Source: Clostridia bacterium (GTDB lineage: Bacteria; Bacillota; Clostridia; Christensenellales; Borkfalkiaceae). From it: DNA of 64,000 nt. This document shows, piece by piece, positions 25,299 through 33,349 of this stretch. The notes beneath the pieces were generated by a model that was given only the letters and a program-made list of their open reading frames with translations, did no database searches and had not been told where the DNA came from. Within the stretch, counting starts at the first letter, position 1. Every line of letters begins with the position of its first letter. The DNA is taken from NCBI GenBank assembly GCA_014804995.1, contig JAAUYS010000197.1:22077-86076 (forward strand). The letters run 5' to 3'. Position numbers and translations under genes: made by a program.

Positions 25299-26105
25299 AT
25301 GCGTAAAAGATTAGTTGCAACTTTACTTGTAGGCGCGGTAGCGACTACGGCTGTCCTCGGCTTAACCGCTTGCGGTGGCGCGGGCATAGACAAGGGTGTT
25401 GAAGTAGACGAACAGGGCTGGAAGGACGCCTTCAAAGCTACCTCGGAAGCTACGAACTACACCGTTGAACTCATTTCCGAAGCTACGAGTTCGGCTTCCG
25501 GCAAAGCTGACGATATAAGCGTCAACGTTAAGTATGAAGAAAAATCAAATACGACCAACTACTACGACGTAGACGGCGGTAAGGCTTATGAAAAAGGTTC
25601 CGCTTCTATGAAAGTAACCGGTATCAAATCCCTTCCCGATGCGCTTAAACAGCTTTTAGGCTTTGATGACGATATAGAAGAAAAGGAAGAATACGAAAGC
25701 TACACCGTTAAAGAGGGCGAAAATTACTACGAAGCTACTTTGGAAGACGGCGAGTGGTATGTTGACGGGGCTTACGGTATTTACCCTTATAGCTATATTG
25801 GAAACGCTTCTTTCGCTACCGAAAAGGGCGGAGAATCGAAGAACATTTCTTTACTTTACAGCGCGTTCACCTATTCCGGCGGTATCTACACCGCAACCCT
25901 TTATGAATATTCCTATGAATATACCGTTTCCGTATCCATCAAGGACGGTTATGTTATAGGCTATTCTGTAGAAAGCAAAATGGAAGGCGAAATGAACGGT
26001 CTTACTTCTAAGAGCGAAAGCAAGGTCGTTTACAAGTTCAGCAACTACGGCAAGACTAACGTTTCCCCTTCAAAGGGCGCACAGGACGCTATTGCTAACA
26101 AGTAA
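25299..26105 (+). CDS. Predicted lipoprotein of unknown function
   Basis: 268 residues. A signal peptide with positive N-end (MRKR), hydrophobic core and lipobox LTAC (Cys25) predicts a lipid-anchored extracytoplasmic protein. The mature part is acidic, rich in Tyr, Glu and Ser, and probably beta-rich (KYEEKSNTTNYYDVDGGKAY, YEYSYEYTVSVSIKDGYVIG). It resembles clostridial lipoproteins that measure or bind envelope components, but I recognise no named family. AGGAG precedes the ATG. It is monocistronic, with its own promoter, structured leader and terminator. Confidence 0.85.
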   Translation: MRKRLVATLLVGAVATTAVLGLTACGGAGIDKGVEVDEQGWKDAFKATSEATNYTVELISEATSSASGKADDISVNVKYEEKSNTTNYYDVDGGKAYEKGSASMKVTGIKSLPDALKQLLGFDDDIEEKEEYESYTVKEGENYYEATLEDGEWYVDGAYGIYPYSYIGNASFATEKGGESKNISLLYSAFTYSGGIYTATLYEYSYEYTVSVSIKDGYVIGYSVESKMEGEMNGLTSKSESKVVYKFSNYGKTNVSPSKGAQDAIANK

Positions 26106-26121
26106 TTAAATAAAACGAATT

Positions 26122-26150
26122 TCCCGCAGGGCTACCTGCGGGATTTTTTT
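26122..26150 (+). terminator. Terminator of the lipoprotein gene
   Basis: Perfect 9-bp stem TCCCGCAGG/CCTGCGGGA, GCTA loop, seven T. Confidence 0.92.
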
Positions 26151-26165
26151 ATAAGGTTATAGTTG

Positions 26166-26234
26166 CGGGATTCTTCGGCAAGCCTCAGAATGACCATAGT
26201 GCTGTCATTCTGAACGCAGTGAAGAATCTCCTAA
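26166..26234. repeat. GTCATTCTGAA inverted-repeat unit
   Basis: GGGATTCTTCGGCAAGCCTC..AGAATGAC is followed by GTCATTCTGAACGCAGTGAA..GAATCTCC, giving two arms that fold on each other. Same family as at 10628, 60119 and 60919. Non-coding. Confidence 0.75.
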
Positions 26235-26361
26235 TAATTTTGGTTTTGTGTCGGTAAAGTGTTAAATTAAGCGAAGTTTGGTGATTAACCTTAGCTTTTA
26301 AAAAAATAACTTTACTTTTGTCGGCGCGGTGTGTTATCATTAAAGCGTATAGGTTTATATT

Positions 26362-27363
26362 ATGGAAGAGACTAAAAAAACTCTTTATTCGGCAATTCAG
26401 CCGACTAACAATCTGACTATAGGCAACCTTATCGGGGCTATAAAGAACTGGACTAATCTTCAAAACGGTTACGACTGCTATTTTGCAATAGCGAATATGC
26501 ACGCCATAACGGTAAGGCAAGTCCCCGCGGAGTTGAGGCAAAAGACGCTTTCAATGCTTGCCTTGTATATCGCCTGCGGTATCGACCCCGAAAAGTGTGT
26601 TCTTTACGTGCAGTCGCACGTGCCTGCGCACGCCGAGCTTTGCTGGGTTCTCAACACCTTCACTTACGTGGGGGAAATGGAAAGAATGACACAGTTCAAG
26701 GACAAGAGCGCACGCCACGCAGAAAATATCAATATGGGGCTTATGGACTACCCCGTGCTTATGGCTTCGGATATTCTTTTATACCAGACGGACGTCGTAC
26801 CCGTGGGGCTTGACCAAAGACAGCACGTTGAAATTGCGCGCGATATTGCGCAACGCTTCAACAACGTGTATACGCCCACGTTTAAAGTGCCGGAGGCGCT
26901 TTATATGAAAGTCGGCGCTAAAATTAACGACTTGCAAGACCCGTTGAAGAAGATGTCAAAATCGGCTGAAAACCCCAACGGTTCAATATTTTTGTCCGAC
27001 GACAGAGATACCGTTATAAGAAAGTTCAAGCGTGCCGTAACGGACAGCGGGGCGGAGATTAAGTTCGACGCGGAGAATAAGCCCGGCGTAAGCAATCTGC
27101 TTACAATCTACTCGGCGTTTACAGATAAGACGATAGCCGAGGCGGAGGCGGACTTTGCAGGCAAGGGTTACGGCGACTTTAAGCTTGCCGTAGGCGAAGC
27201 TGTTGCGGACAAGCTTGCGCCCATTCAGGCGGAGCAGGCTAAGCTTTTAGCCGATAAGGTTTACCTTGACGGGGTGCTTAAAAAGGGCGCTGAGCGCGCT
27301 TCTTATACCGCAAATAAAACTTTAAATAAAGTTTATAAGAAAATAGGTTTCTATCAGATATAA
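26362..27363 (+). CDS. trpS: Tryptophan--tRNA ligase
   Basis: Class I aminoacyl-tRNA synthetase, 333 residues, charging tRNA-Trp. The HIGH-equivalent is in PTNNLTIGNLIGA, and KKMSKSAENPNGS (near residue 196) is the KMSKS loop. AMIDA-like MLASDILLYQTDVVPVG is conserved as LMASDILLYQTD. A weak promoter (TTTACT, 18 bp, TATCAT ending at 26340) would give a very short leader with only an ATAGG ribosome-binding site. No T-box or trp attenuator is visible. Confidence 0.96.
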   Translation: MEETKKTLYSAIQPTNNLTIGNLIGAIKNWTNLQNGYDCYFAIANMHAITVRQVPAELRQKTLSMLALYIACGIDPEKCVLYVQSHVPAHAELCWVLNTFTYVGEMERMTQFKDKSARHAENINMGLMDYPVLMASDILLYQTDVVPVGLDQRQHVEIARDIAQRFNNVYTPTFKVPEALYMKVGAKINDLQDPLKKMSKSAENPNGSIFLSDDRDTVIRKFKRAVTDSGAEIKFDAENKPGVSNLLTIYSAFTDKTIAEAEADFAGKGYGDFKLAVGEAVADKLAPIQAEQAKLLADKVYLDGVLKKGAERASYTANKTLNKVYKKIGFYQI

Positions 27364-27561
27364 AGTTCACAAAAATTTTGGCTATTCTGCGCCTGCAATT
27401 TTTCGTGATTTTTAGGGCTACTCGCCCTCTTTGCGCAATTTTAAACGCACACCAACATATAATTGCGCAAATTCACCTCGCTGAGGCGCAAGTATGCCAA
27501 ATTGAGTGCGCAAGCAAAAAATGTGATTTTTACTTGCGCCGTTGATTTAAAAAAGGAAGAT

Positions 27562-28449
27562 ATGTTTGGATACGTTTCACCCGATGCGCCCTATCTTTTC
27601 AAGAAGGACGAAACTTTATATAAGGCGCTGTATTGCGGTCTGTGCAAGGGCATAGGCTCAGGGTGCGGACAAACGGCGCGTAGCGCGCTGACGTACGATA
27701 TGGCTTTTACTTCCGCCCTCGTTCATAATATCTGCGGTGAGGACGTAAAGATAGAAAAAAAGCGGTGTATGCTTCACTGGTTCAAGCGCAGACCAATTGC
27801 AAAAGCCGACGGGTTGACCGTTGCGCTGGGATGCGTGAACACCGCGCTTGCATACTATAAGCTGTGCGACGACAAGGCGGACGGTGATAAAAAAGGCGTT
27901 TTAAGGCACTTATACAGGCGCGGTTTCAAGCGCGCTTTAAAGCGTATGCCGGACGCCGTACAGATAATAGAGAGGGAATTAAAACGGCAGGCGGAGCTTG
28001 AAAAGGCAGGCTGTGCCGTAATAGACGAAGCCTCAGACCCCTCGGCAGTTATGATGCGGGACTTATCGGTAAGCCTTCTTGGCGAATATTCTACCGTTCA
28101 TACGCAAAAACTGTTTTATGCGTTGGGCAAATGGGTCTATCTTATAGACGCGCTTGACGACTACGACAAGGACGTAAAAAAGAAGAGGTACAACGCGCTA
28201 TATAACGCTTGCAAGATAAGCTGTAAAAAAGAGGCGATAGAAAAGTTTGGCGAGGAGTGGAAGTTCATCTTCAACAGCTTGTTCGCCGATATGCGCGAAA
28301 GCCTTCAAAATATAAACTTTCACTTCAATCACGACTTAACAGATAATATAATATTGCGTGGCATACCCCTTAAAACGAGGTCGCTCTTTTACGGGAAGGA
28401 ATGTCAAATCAGTTGCAAAGGAGCGGACAATGAACAAAAAGAATCTTGA
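27562..28449 (+). CDS. DUF5685-family protein
   Basis: 295 residues beginning MFGYVSPDAPYLFKKDETLY followed by KALYCGLCKGIG, which I recognise as DUF5685, a clostridial family of unknown function with conserved cysteines (CGLC, CMLHWF) and a helical body including YALGKWVYLIDALDDYDKD, which recalls helical isoprenoid-synthase-like folds (inference). ATG 27562 is chosen because AAGGA lies 5-6 nt upstream and the family starts there; the 33 preceding codons are probably untranslated. It overlaps the next gene by 20 nt, suggesting a functional pair. Confidence 0.8.
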   Translation: MFGYVSPDAPYLFKKDETLYKALYCGLCKGIGSGCGQTARSALTYDMAFTSALVHNICGEDVKIEKKRCMLHWFKRRPIAKADGLTVALGCVNTALAYYKLCDDKADGDKKGVLRHLYRRGFKRALKRMPDAVQIIERELKRQAELEKAGCAVIDEASDPSAVMMRDLSVSLLGEYSTVHTQKLFYALGKWVYLIDALDDYDKDVKKKRYNALYNACKISCKKEAIEKFGEEWKFIFNSLFADMRESLQNINFHFNHDLTDNIILRGIPLKTRSLFYGKECQISCKGADNEQKES

Positions 28450-29059
28450 AATATTAGGGCTTGAAGAGGGGGCGACCCTTGAAGAAGTAAAGACCGCGTA
28501 CGATAATTTAAGGGCAAAATACCTGGAAGACAGGTTCAAGGACGGTGAAACGGGCAACGAAGCCGCGAGAATGCTCACAAAGATAGAGGTTGCGTATACG
28601 GAGCTTGAAAACGAGCTTAAAGAAAGCACCTCCGCCGACGGCGGGGACCTTTACGAAAAGGTTGAAGAGCTTTTAAAGGACGGAAATATTTCCGAAGCTC
28701 AACGCGTCCTCGATAACTTTAACGAGAGGGGCGGAAGGTGGCACTATCTTCAAAGCGTGGTATTCTATCGCAAGAACTGGATAAACGAGAGCAAGAAACA
28801 GCTTGAAATAGCAATCCAGTTAGAGCCTGAAAACCAGAAGTATAAGGAAACTTACCGCAAGTTAAACGAAAAAATTTCAAGCGACGCGCAAGCCAGTGGG
28901 CAGGCAAGTAGCGGACAGACTAACGGCGCTTATCAGGGGCAGACTATGGATTCGGGGGCTTCCGATAACCAGATGGGCGGAAACTTCTGCGCAAACTGTA
29001 TTGAGTGCTGTTACCTCAATATGTGCCTGAACTGCCTGTGTAACGGCTGTTGCAGATAA
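28430..29059 (+). CDS. J-domain-like protein without HPD, Cys-rich tail
   Basis: 209 residues. Residues 1-65 look like a J-domain (NLEILGLEEGATLEEVKTAY, then KIEVAYTEL) but the HPD triad that activates Hsp70 is missing; the loop reads LEDRFKDGETG. A TPR-like helical region follows (about 75-150), then a low-complexity Gln/Ser/Gly linker and a C-terminus with eight cysteines (CANCIECCYLNMCLNCLCNGCC). AAAGGAG lies 7 nt before ATG 28430, inside the DUF5685 gene. The cysteines may bind metal or be lipidated; this is inference. It probably acts with DUF5685 rather than as a DnaK co-chaperone. Confidence 0.72.
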   Translation: MNKKNLEILGLEEGATLEEVKTAYDNLRAKYLEDRFKDGETGNEAARMLTKIEVAYTELENELKESTSADGGDLYEKVEELLKDGNISEAQRVLDNFNERGGRWHYLQSVVFYRKNWINESKKQLEIAIQLEPENQKYKETYRKLNEKISSDAQASGQASSGQTNGAYQGQTMDSGASDNQMGGNFCANCIECCYLNMCLNCLCNGCCR

Positions 29060-29086
29060 AATTTACTTGCGCAGTAAATTATTAAA

Positions 29087-29647
29087 ATGGGTAAAAACAA
29101 AAACAGCAAAAGTTTTGAAATAGCTTTATCGGGCATAGCCTGCGCAGTTGCGTCGGGCGCGCTTGCGCTGGGTATACTCAGCGGGTATTTGGTTGCTACG
29201 GGCTATTTAATAGGCGTTATCGCGCTTATGCTTCCCCTTTCAAAACAGTTCTTTAAGGGGGGAGCGCTCGCCTATGCCGGCACGGTCATTTTAGCCGTAG
29301 TTTTGGGGGCATCAATAAGGTTCTGGGACTTGGTGCCGTTTGCAATGTTCTTCGGGTTGCACCCGCTTGCAAACGCCCTGCAAATCCGATTCAAAGTAAA
29401 CAAGTGGCTGGCGTTTTTTATAAAGGCACTGTGGTTTGACGGCACGCTTATAGCAGGTTATTTTATAATCTTCGGCGGGAACCTTTACGGTACTGTTTTG
29501 CCCCAAGCCGTGTACGACTTTTTGAACAGCGGGTATATTTACCTTGTAATCTTTACCTTAGGAACGGCGCTGTTCTTTTTATACGACTACCTTATTTTCA
29601 AATGTCAGATTATGGTAAACCAAATAGTTTACCGAATTAAAAAATAA
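29087..29647 (+). CDS. Polytopic membrane protein of unknown function
   Basis: 186 residues with about five hydrophobic segments (IALSGIACAVASGALALGIL, YLIGVIALMLPL, AYAGTVILAVVLGASI, FFIKALWFDGTLIAGYFIIF, YIYLVIFTLGTALFFLYDYL). Short cytoplasmic ends are basic. The overall shape recalls small ECF substrate-binding or related 5-6 helix proteins, but no signature settles it. It lies 27 nt after the J-like gene and 2 nt before the rlmD-type gene and lacks a strong Shine-Dalgarno, so it is probably coupled within an operon. Confidence 0.7.
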   Translation: MGKNKNSKSFEIALSGIACAVASGALALGILSGYLVATGYLIGVIALMLPLSKQFFKGGALAYAGTVILAVVLGASIRFWDLVPFAMFFGLHPLANALQIRFKVNKWLAFFIKALWFDGTLIAGYFIIFGGNLYGTVLPQAVYDFLNSGYIYLVIFTLGTALFFLYDYLIFKCQIMVNQIVYRIKK

Positions 29648-29649
29648 TT

Positions 29650-31350
29650 ATGGAAAAGAACGGAATTTACGAAGGCATCGTAAGCGCGTTAGGCACTGAC
29701 GGCGAAGGAATAATAAAAATAGAAGGCACGACGGCGTTTGTGCCTTTTTGTCTTGTAGGGGAAAACGTTAAATTTAAGGCGCTTAAAGTAAAGGACAATA
29801 TAGCTTACGGCAAGGTGGAAAGTATCGAAAGTGAGGCATATTCCCGCACCAATCCGCCTTGTAGCGTGTTTTATAAGTGTGGCGGGTGCGATATTCAGCA
29901 TATGGATTACACCGCCCAATTAGCTTTTAAAAAGGAGCAACTTTTCTCTACGCTGTGGAAAATAGGCGGTAACGAAACGAAAGTTGACGACGTAGTACCT
30001 TGCGACAGTCAGTTCAGGTACAGAAACAAGCTTTCACTGCCCATAGGCGTCAATGCAAACGGCGAAACCGTGTGCGGTTTTTACGCAAGACACAGCCACA
30101 GAATAGTTGAAATTGACGATTGCCTCATTCAGGCGGAGTGGGTTAAAAAAGTTATCTCCGCAGTGCTAAAATATGCGAAAGTAAGGCATATTAGGGGGTA
30201 TAACGAGGAAACCCGCACCGGAGAGCTGAGAAGAATAGTTGTAAGAGAGATTAAAAACAAGTACATTTTTGCCTTGGTTACGACAAAAATGCTTGATTTA
30301 GCCCCTCTTTTAGAGGAACTTGATAAAAATTTTGAAAATTACACCTTTTTAATCAATATAAACAAGTCGCAAAATAACGCAATTTTCTCGAAAGAGTGGC
30401 ATATATGCCGTGGTTTAGGCTTTTTTGAGGCGGAAGATAACGGTATTAAGTACAAGGCGGGGGCAAGCACCTTTTTACAGGTGAACGACGATGTTCGCGC
30501 AAAACTTTACGCCCGCGTGTTGGAAGAAGCCGATGAAAACGCCGTTGCAATTGACTTGTACAGCGGTGGCGGAATGCTTACTGCGATGCTTGCAAAGAAG
30601 TGCAAAAAAGCTTACGGCATAGAAATTGTCGAGGAAGCTTCCCGTTGCGCGGACGAGCTTAAAGAGGCAAACGGGCTAACTGTCAAGATGTTCAACGTTT
30701 GCGGAAAGGTTGAGGACAAGATAGACGAAGTCATTTCTAAAACCGACGGGTTGAAAAAAATTATCGTCTGCGACCCGCCGAGAAAGGGTATGGAGCGTTC
30801 CGTTGTAAAGGCGGTTTCTCTATCGGGTGCGGATAAGATTGTCCTTGTAAGTTGTAACCCCGCAACCCTTGCGAGAGATTTGGGGCTTTTAACGGGGGCG
30901 TTGGAAGATTTCAGCGGGGCTTTATACAAGACGTGCCGTAACGAGGGGCTTTACGAAGTAAAGAAGATAATTCCTTTCGATATGTTCCCTCAAACCAAGT
31001 GGTGTGAGACATTGGTTTGTCTTTCCCACAAAAAGCCCGACGGACATATCAACATAAAAGTTGAGTTCGGCGAAGAGGAAGAGCAAGTATCCTTAAAAGA
31101 AGTTGCCAAGCGTGCTGAAGAGCGTAAGCCAAAAGAAAAAGTAACTTATAAGAAAATTCAAGACTACATTGAAAAGACTTACGGCTTCAAAGTCCACACG
31201 GCTTATATTGCCGAAGTCAAGCGCAATTTAGGCTTACCTATGTACGACGCCCCTAACGCAGTCGAAGAACTGAAACATCCGCGTTCACATCCAACCCCGA
31301 AAATGGTGGAAGCGATCAAAGAAACGTTAAAACATTTTGAGATAATTTAA
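29650..31350 (+). CDS. 23S rRNA (uracil-C5)-methyltransferase, RlmD/RumA type, with C-terminal extension
   Basis: 566 residues. TRAM domain at the N-terminus (about 1-60), 4Fe-4S cysteines in CSVFYKCGGCDIQHM, SAM-binding DLYSGGGMLTAML and catalytic cysteine in VSCNPATLARDL. It should make m5U in 23S rRNA (U1939 or U747); paralogues cannot be told apart by eye. The core ends near residue 455. The remaining ~110 residues form a charged linker plus a domain (TYKKIQDYIEKTYGFKVHTA, then YIAEVKRNLGL) that I recall as a common C-terminal addition in Clostridia, possibly nucleic-acid binding. Confidence 0.9.
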   Translation: MEKNGIYEGIVSALGTDGEGIIKIEGTTAFVPFCLVGENVKFKALKVKDNIAYGKVESIESEAYSRTNPPCSVFYKCGGCDIQHMDYTAQLAFKKEQLFSTLWKIGGNETKVDDVVPCDSQFRYRNKLSLPIGVNANGETVCGFYARHSHRIVEIDDCLIQAEWVKKVISAVLKYAKVRHIRGYNEETRTGELRRIVVREIKNKYIFALVTTKMLDLAPLLEELDKNFENYTFLININKSQNNAIFSKEWHICRGLGFFEAEDNGIKYKAGASTFLQVNDDVRAKLYARVLEEADENAVAIDLYSGGGMLTAMLAKKCKKAYGIEIVEEASRCADELKEANGLTVKMFNVCGKVEDKIDEVISKTDGLKKIIVCDPPRKGMERSVVKAVSLSGADKIVLVSCNPATLARDLGLLTGALEDFSGALYKTCRNEGLYEVKKIIPFDMFPQTKWCETLVCLSHKKPDGHINIKVEFGEEEEQVSLKEVAKRAEERKPKEKVTYKKIQDYIEKTYGFKVHTAYIAEVKRNLGLPMYDAPNAVEELKHPRSHPTPKMVEAIKETLKHFEII

Positions 31351-31360
31351 TAAGAATAAT

Positions 31361-31400
31361 AAAAAATACGAACCGTTTTGATAGACGGCTCGTATTTTTT
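31361..31400 (+). terminator. Terminator of the rlmD-type gene
   Basis: AAAAAATACGAACCGT pairs with ACGGCTCGTATTTTTT (15 of 16 positions), 8-nt loop and T-run in the stem. Last native-style signal before the accessory island. Confidence 0.88.
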
Positions 31401-31660
31401 GTTGTAGACGACTTTTAATTATTTATTGCGTCACTGCAGAGGGTTTCTCAACCGGAATAAAGCTAAAGCCAAAACTACTTACGGAATATAGGCCTTCTCT
31501 GCGTCAATTTAAATTATTTTCAAATTTTAGCAGATATCATTTTGACTAAAACTCAAATCTTAAATATGTACTATCTAAATTTTGGTATAGTGCTAATTCA
31601 CGGGTGGCTATTAGGTTGTTTTGGACTTTGTACTAAGTTTTCCTACTATAATTTATATTG

Positions 31661-31689
31661 TTGCTATTTTAACAAAATTGTGATACAAT
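31661..31689 (+). promoter_or_regulatory. Promoter of bioW
   Basis: TTGCTA (31661-31666), 17-bp spacer, TACAAT (31684-31689), giving a leader of about 70 nt. Confidence 0.6.
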
Positions 31690-31767
31690 AAATGAAAAAG
31701 ATTTAATGCCTAATGATTAAAATGATTGTATGACAACTCTAACAAGTGTCTACAGCGTGAGATAGAT

Positions 31768-32472
31768 ATGTTAAATATAAGAATGAGAGCAGAAAAAAGC
31801 GGAAAACATATTTCTGGAGCTGAAAGAATTGTTGAAGATTCACTTCGGGATCAGGTAGTGCTTTCATTGCTTAAACGCGCTGAATCGAAAGATGCAGAGG
31901 CGATAAATATTAAAATCGAAACAATTTGTGAAGATATAAAACACATTCCTTGCATTTCTGGTCCATCTGGGACGGATAAAAGTTTAGAAGAAGCTAGATG
32001 TAAGATGAAGAACATTCTTGTCTCTCTCGGGTATGACGGGGAACAAATTTTAAAATTGTTTTTTGCTTTGTCTCGTTTGAGGGGTGCAACAATTGTAGAC
32101 GTGAATTCACTTGAGCGGTTGGAACCGGATAAGCAGCGCGGTATCCGTGTTAGTGCCTTTGATTCTATAAATCCGGATTTATCAGGGAAAAAAGATCACA
32201 GAAGAGAAGCAAAATTATTAGCAAGCAAAGTAATATCTTGCCCCAATGTGGTCGCTGAAATATGTGTAACAGATGATGTTAATTATACTTTTGGGTATAT
32301 TGCATCAAAAAAGTTAGGATATATAGGCATAACGCATGTTAAAGAACCGCAGCTTGAGTGGGGCGCACGTGTAATCTTGTTTGATGGTACAATTGGAAGC
32401 GGAAGTTATGAGGAAAAACTAAGTAGGACCATAGAATATTTAGAAAAAACGCCAATTCTTATTGATGAATAG
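31768..32472 (+). CDS. bioW: 6-carboxyhexanoate--CoA ligase (pimeloyl-CoA synthetase)
   Basis: 234 residues, close to Bacillus subtilis BioW from end to end as I recall it: IRMRAEKSGKHISGAERIV, LRGATIVDVNSLERLEPDKQ with GIRVS, LASKV..PNVVAEICVTDD, GYIASKKLGYIGIT, VILFDG and a C-terminal TPILIDE. BioW activates pimelate with ATP and CoA, the first committed step of one biotin pathway. ATG 31768 is preferred over TTG 31726 because the family starts at IRMRA. No other biotin gene is in the window, which is unusual because bioW normally sits with bioA, F, D and B. It is AT-rich like the rest of the island. Confidence 0.92.
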   Translation: MLNIRMRAEKSGKHISGAERIVEDSLRDQVVLSLLKRAESKDAEAINIKIETICEDIKHIPCISGPSGTDKSLEEARCKMKNILVSLGYDGEQILKLFFALSRLRGATIVDVNSLERLEPDKQRGIRVSAFDSINPDLSGKKDHRREAKLLASKVISCPNVVAEICVTDDVNYTFGYIASKKLGYIGITHVKEPQLEWGARVILFDGTIGSGSYEEKLSRTIEYLEKTPILIDE

Positions 32473-32556
32473 ACTTAATTTTTTCAAGTTTTTAATTTGT
32501 TGTTACGCAAGACCAATATAATTGCAGATTTAGGTGGCAGACTATGGGAGAAGGTT

Positions 32557-33327
32557 ATGGTATTTTTAAATTGGTTAAAAAATGCATTTATTGACGACTT
32601 GTTCGTAGGAATGGATTTGGGACAATTTATTCCAAGTTTGGTGGCAACAATTGTCGGTATCTTTGTACCATTTCTAATACAGAGACGTGTTGACAAGAAT
32701 CATAGAATTAATGACGCATTGCAACATCTTTGTGTTATCAGAGATGAGCTGCTATCCGTTAAAGACCAAATTGCTGAAATAGCACGTGAAAACTTTGATG
32801 GTTTACATTTGGCCCCCATCAAGACTCCCATATGGGATGGCTTGCGAAATTCTAATGGGCTAATACTTATCTCGGAATTGCACAATGAGTTGTTAAAGAA
32901 AGAAAAGGGGAAAAAGGCACAAGCGGAAAACACAATTGCAAAAAAAGATTGGTATGAGAGGATCTTTTCCGTCTATAGTGGGATTGATGAATATAATCGT
33001 TGGTGGAATTTATATTCGGATAAGGTATTTGAACAAGGCACAAAGGATGTTTTATATTCCATTGAGAAAAAATTGAGATCTATGGATGGCGCTTCCAAAA
33101 TAATAGATGGTGAGGCACAGACGAAAAAAAATGCTTTGACGAATATAGAAAAGGGTATAACTGACTTGGGCGATAAGCTTTGTGAAGAAATTAATAAAAC
33201 ACAGGAGCTCACCTCTCAGGTACAGCAAGAAAAAATCCCGCCGGAAAACATCACTTATTTAATTATGCTGATAAATGAAATAATCAATTCGCTATCCAAA
33301 CCATCAAAGGAAAAGAAGAAGAAATAA
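32557..33327 (+). CDS. Membrane-anchored coiled-coil protein of unknown function
   Basis: 256 residues from ATG 32557 (GGGAG 7 nt upstream). An N-terminal transmembrane helix (about residues 22-42, QFIPSLVATIVGIFVPFLI) is followed by a basic stop-transfer (QRRVDKNHR) and a mostly helical, charged cytoplasmic region with coiled-coil potential (for example ALTNIEKGITDLGDKLCEEI). The C-terminus is Lys-rich. No catalytic motif is visible. It lies 22 nt before the NACHT gene and is probably co-transcribed with it, so it could be a membrane partner or effector of that NTPase. This is inference from position. Confidence 0.72.
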   Translation: MVFLNWLKNAFIDDLFVGMDLGQFIPSLVATIVGIFVPFLIQRRVDKNHRINDALQHLCVIRDELLSVKDQIAEIARENFDGLHLAPIKTPIWDGLRNSNGLILISELHNELLKKEKGKKAQAENTIAKKDWYERIFSVYSGIDEYNRWWNLYSDKVFEQGTKDVLYSIEKKLRSMDGASKIIDGEAQTKKNALTNIEKGITDLGDKLCEEINKTQELTSQVQQEKIPPENITYLIMLINEIINSLSKPSKEKKKK

Positions 33328-33349
33328 ATTTATCACGTAGGAAAAAAAT

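Noticed and set aside
31425-31510. Minus-strand frame ending SSFGFSFIPVEKPSAVTQ
   Set aside because: Only about 25 codons between stops and no start; possibly a gene relic at the island edge but not supportable.
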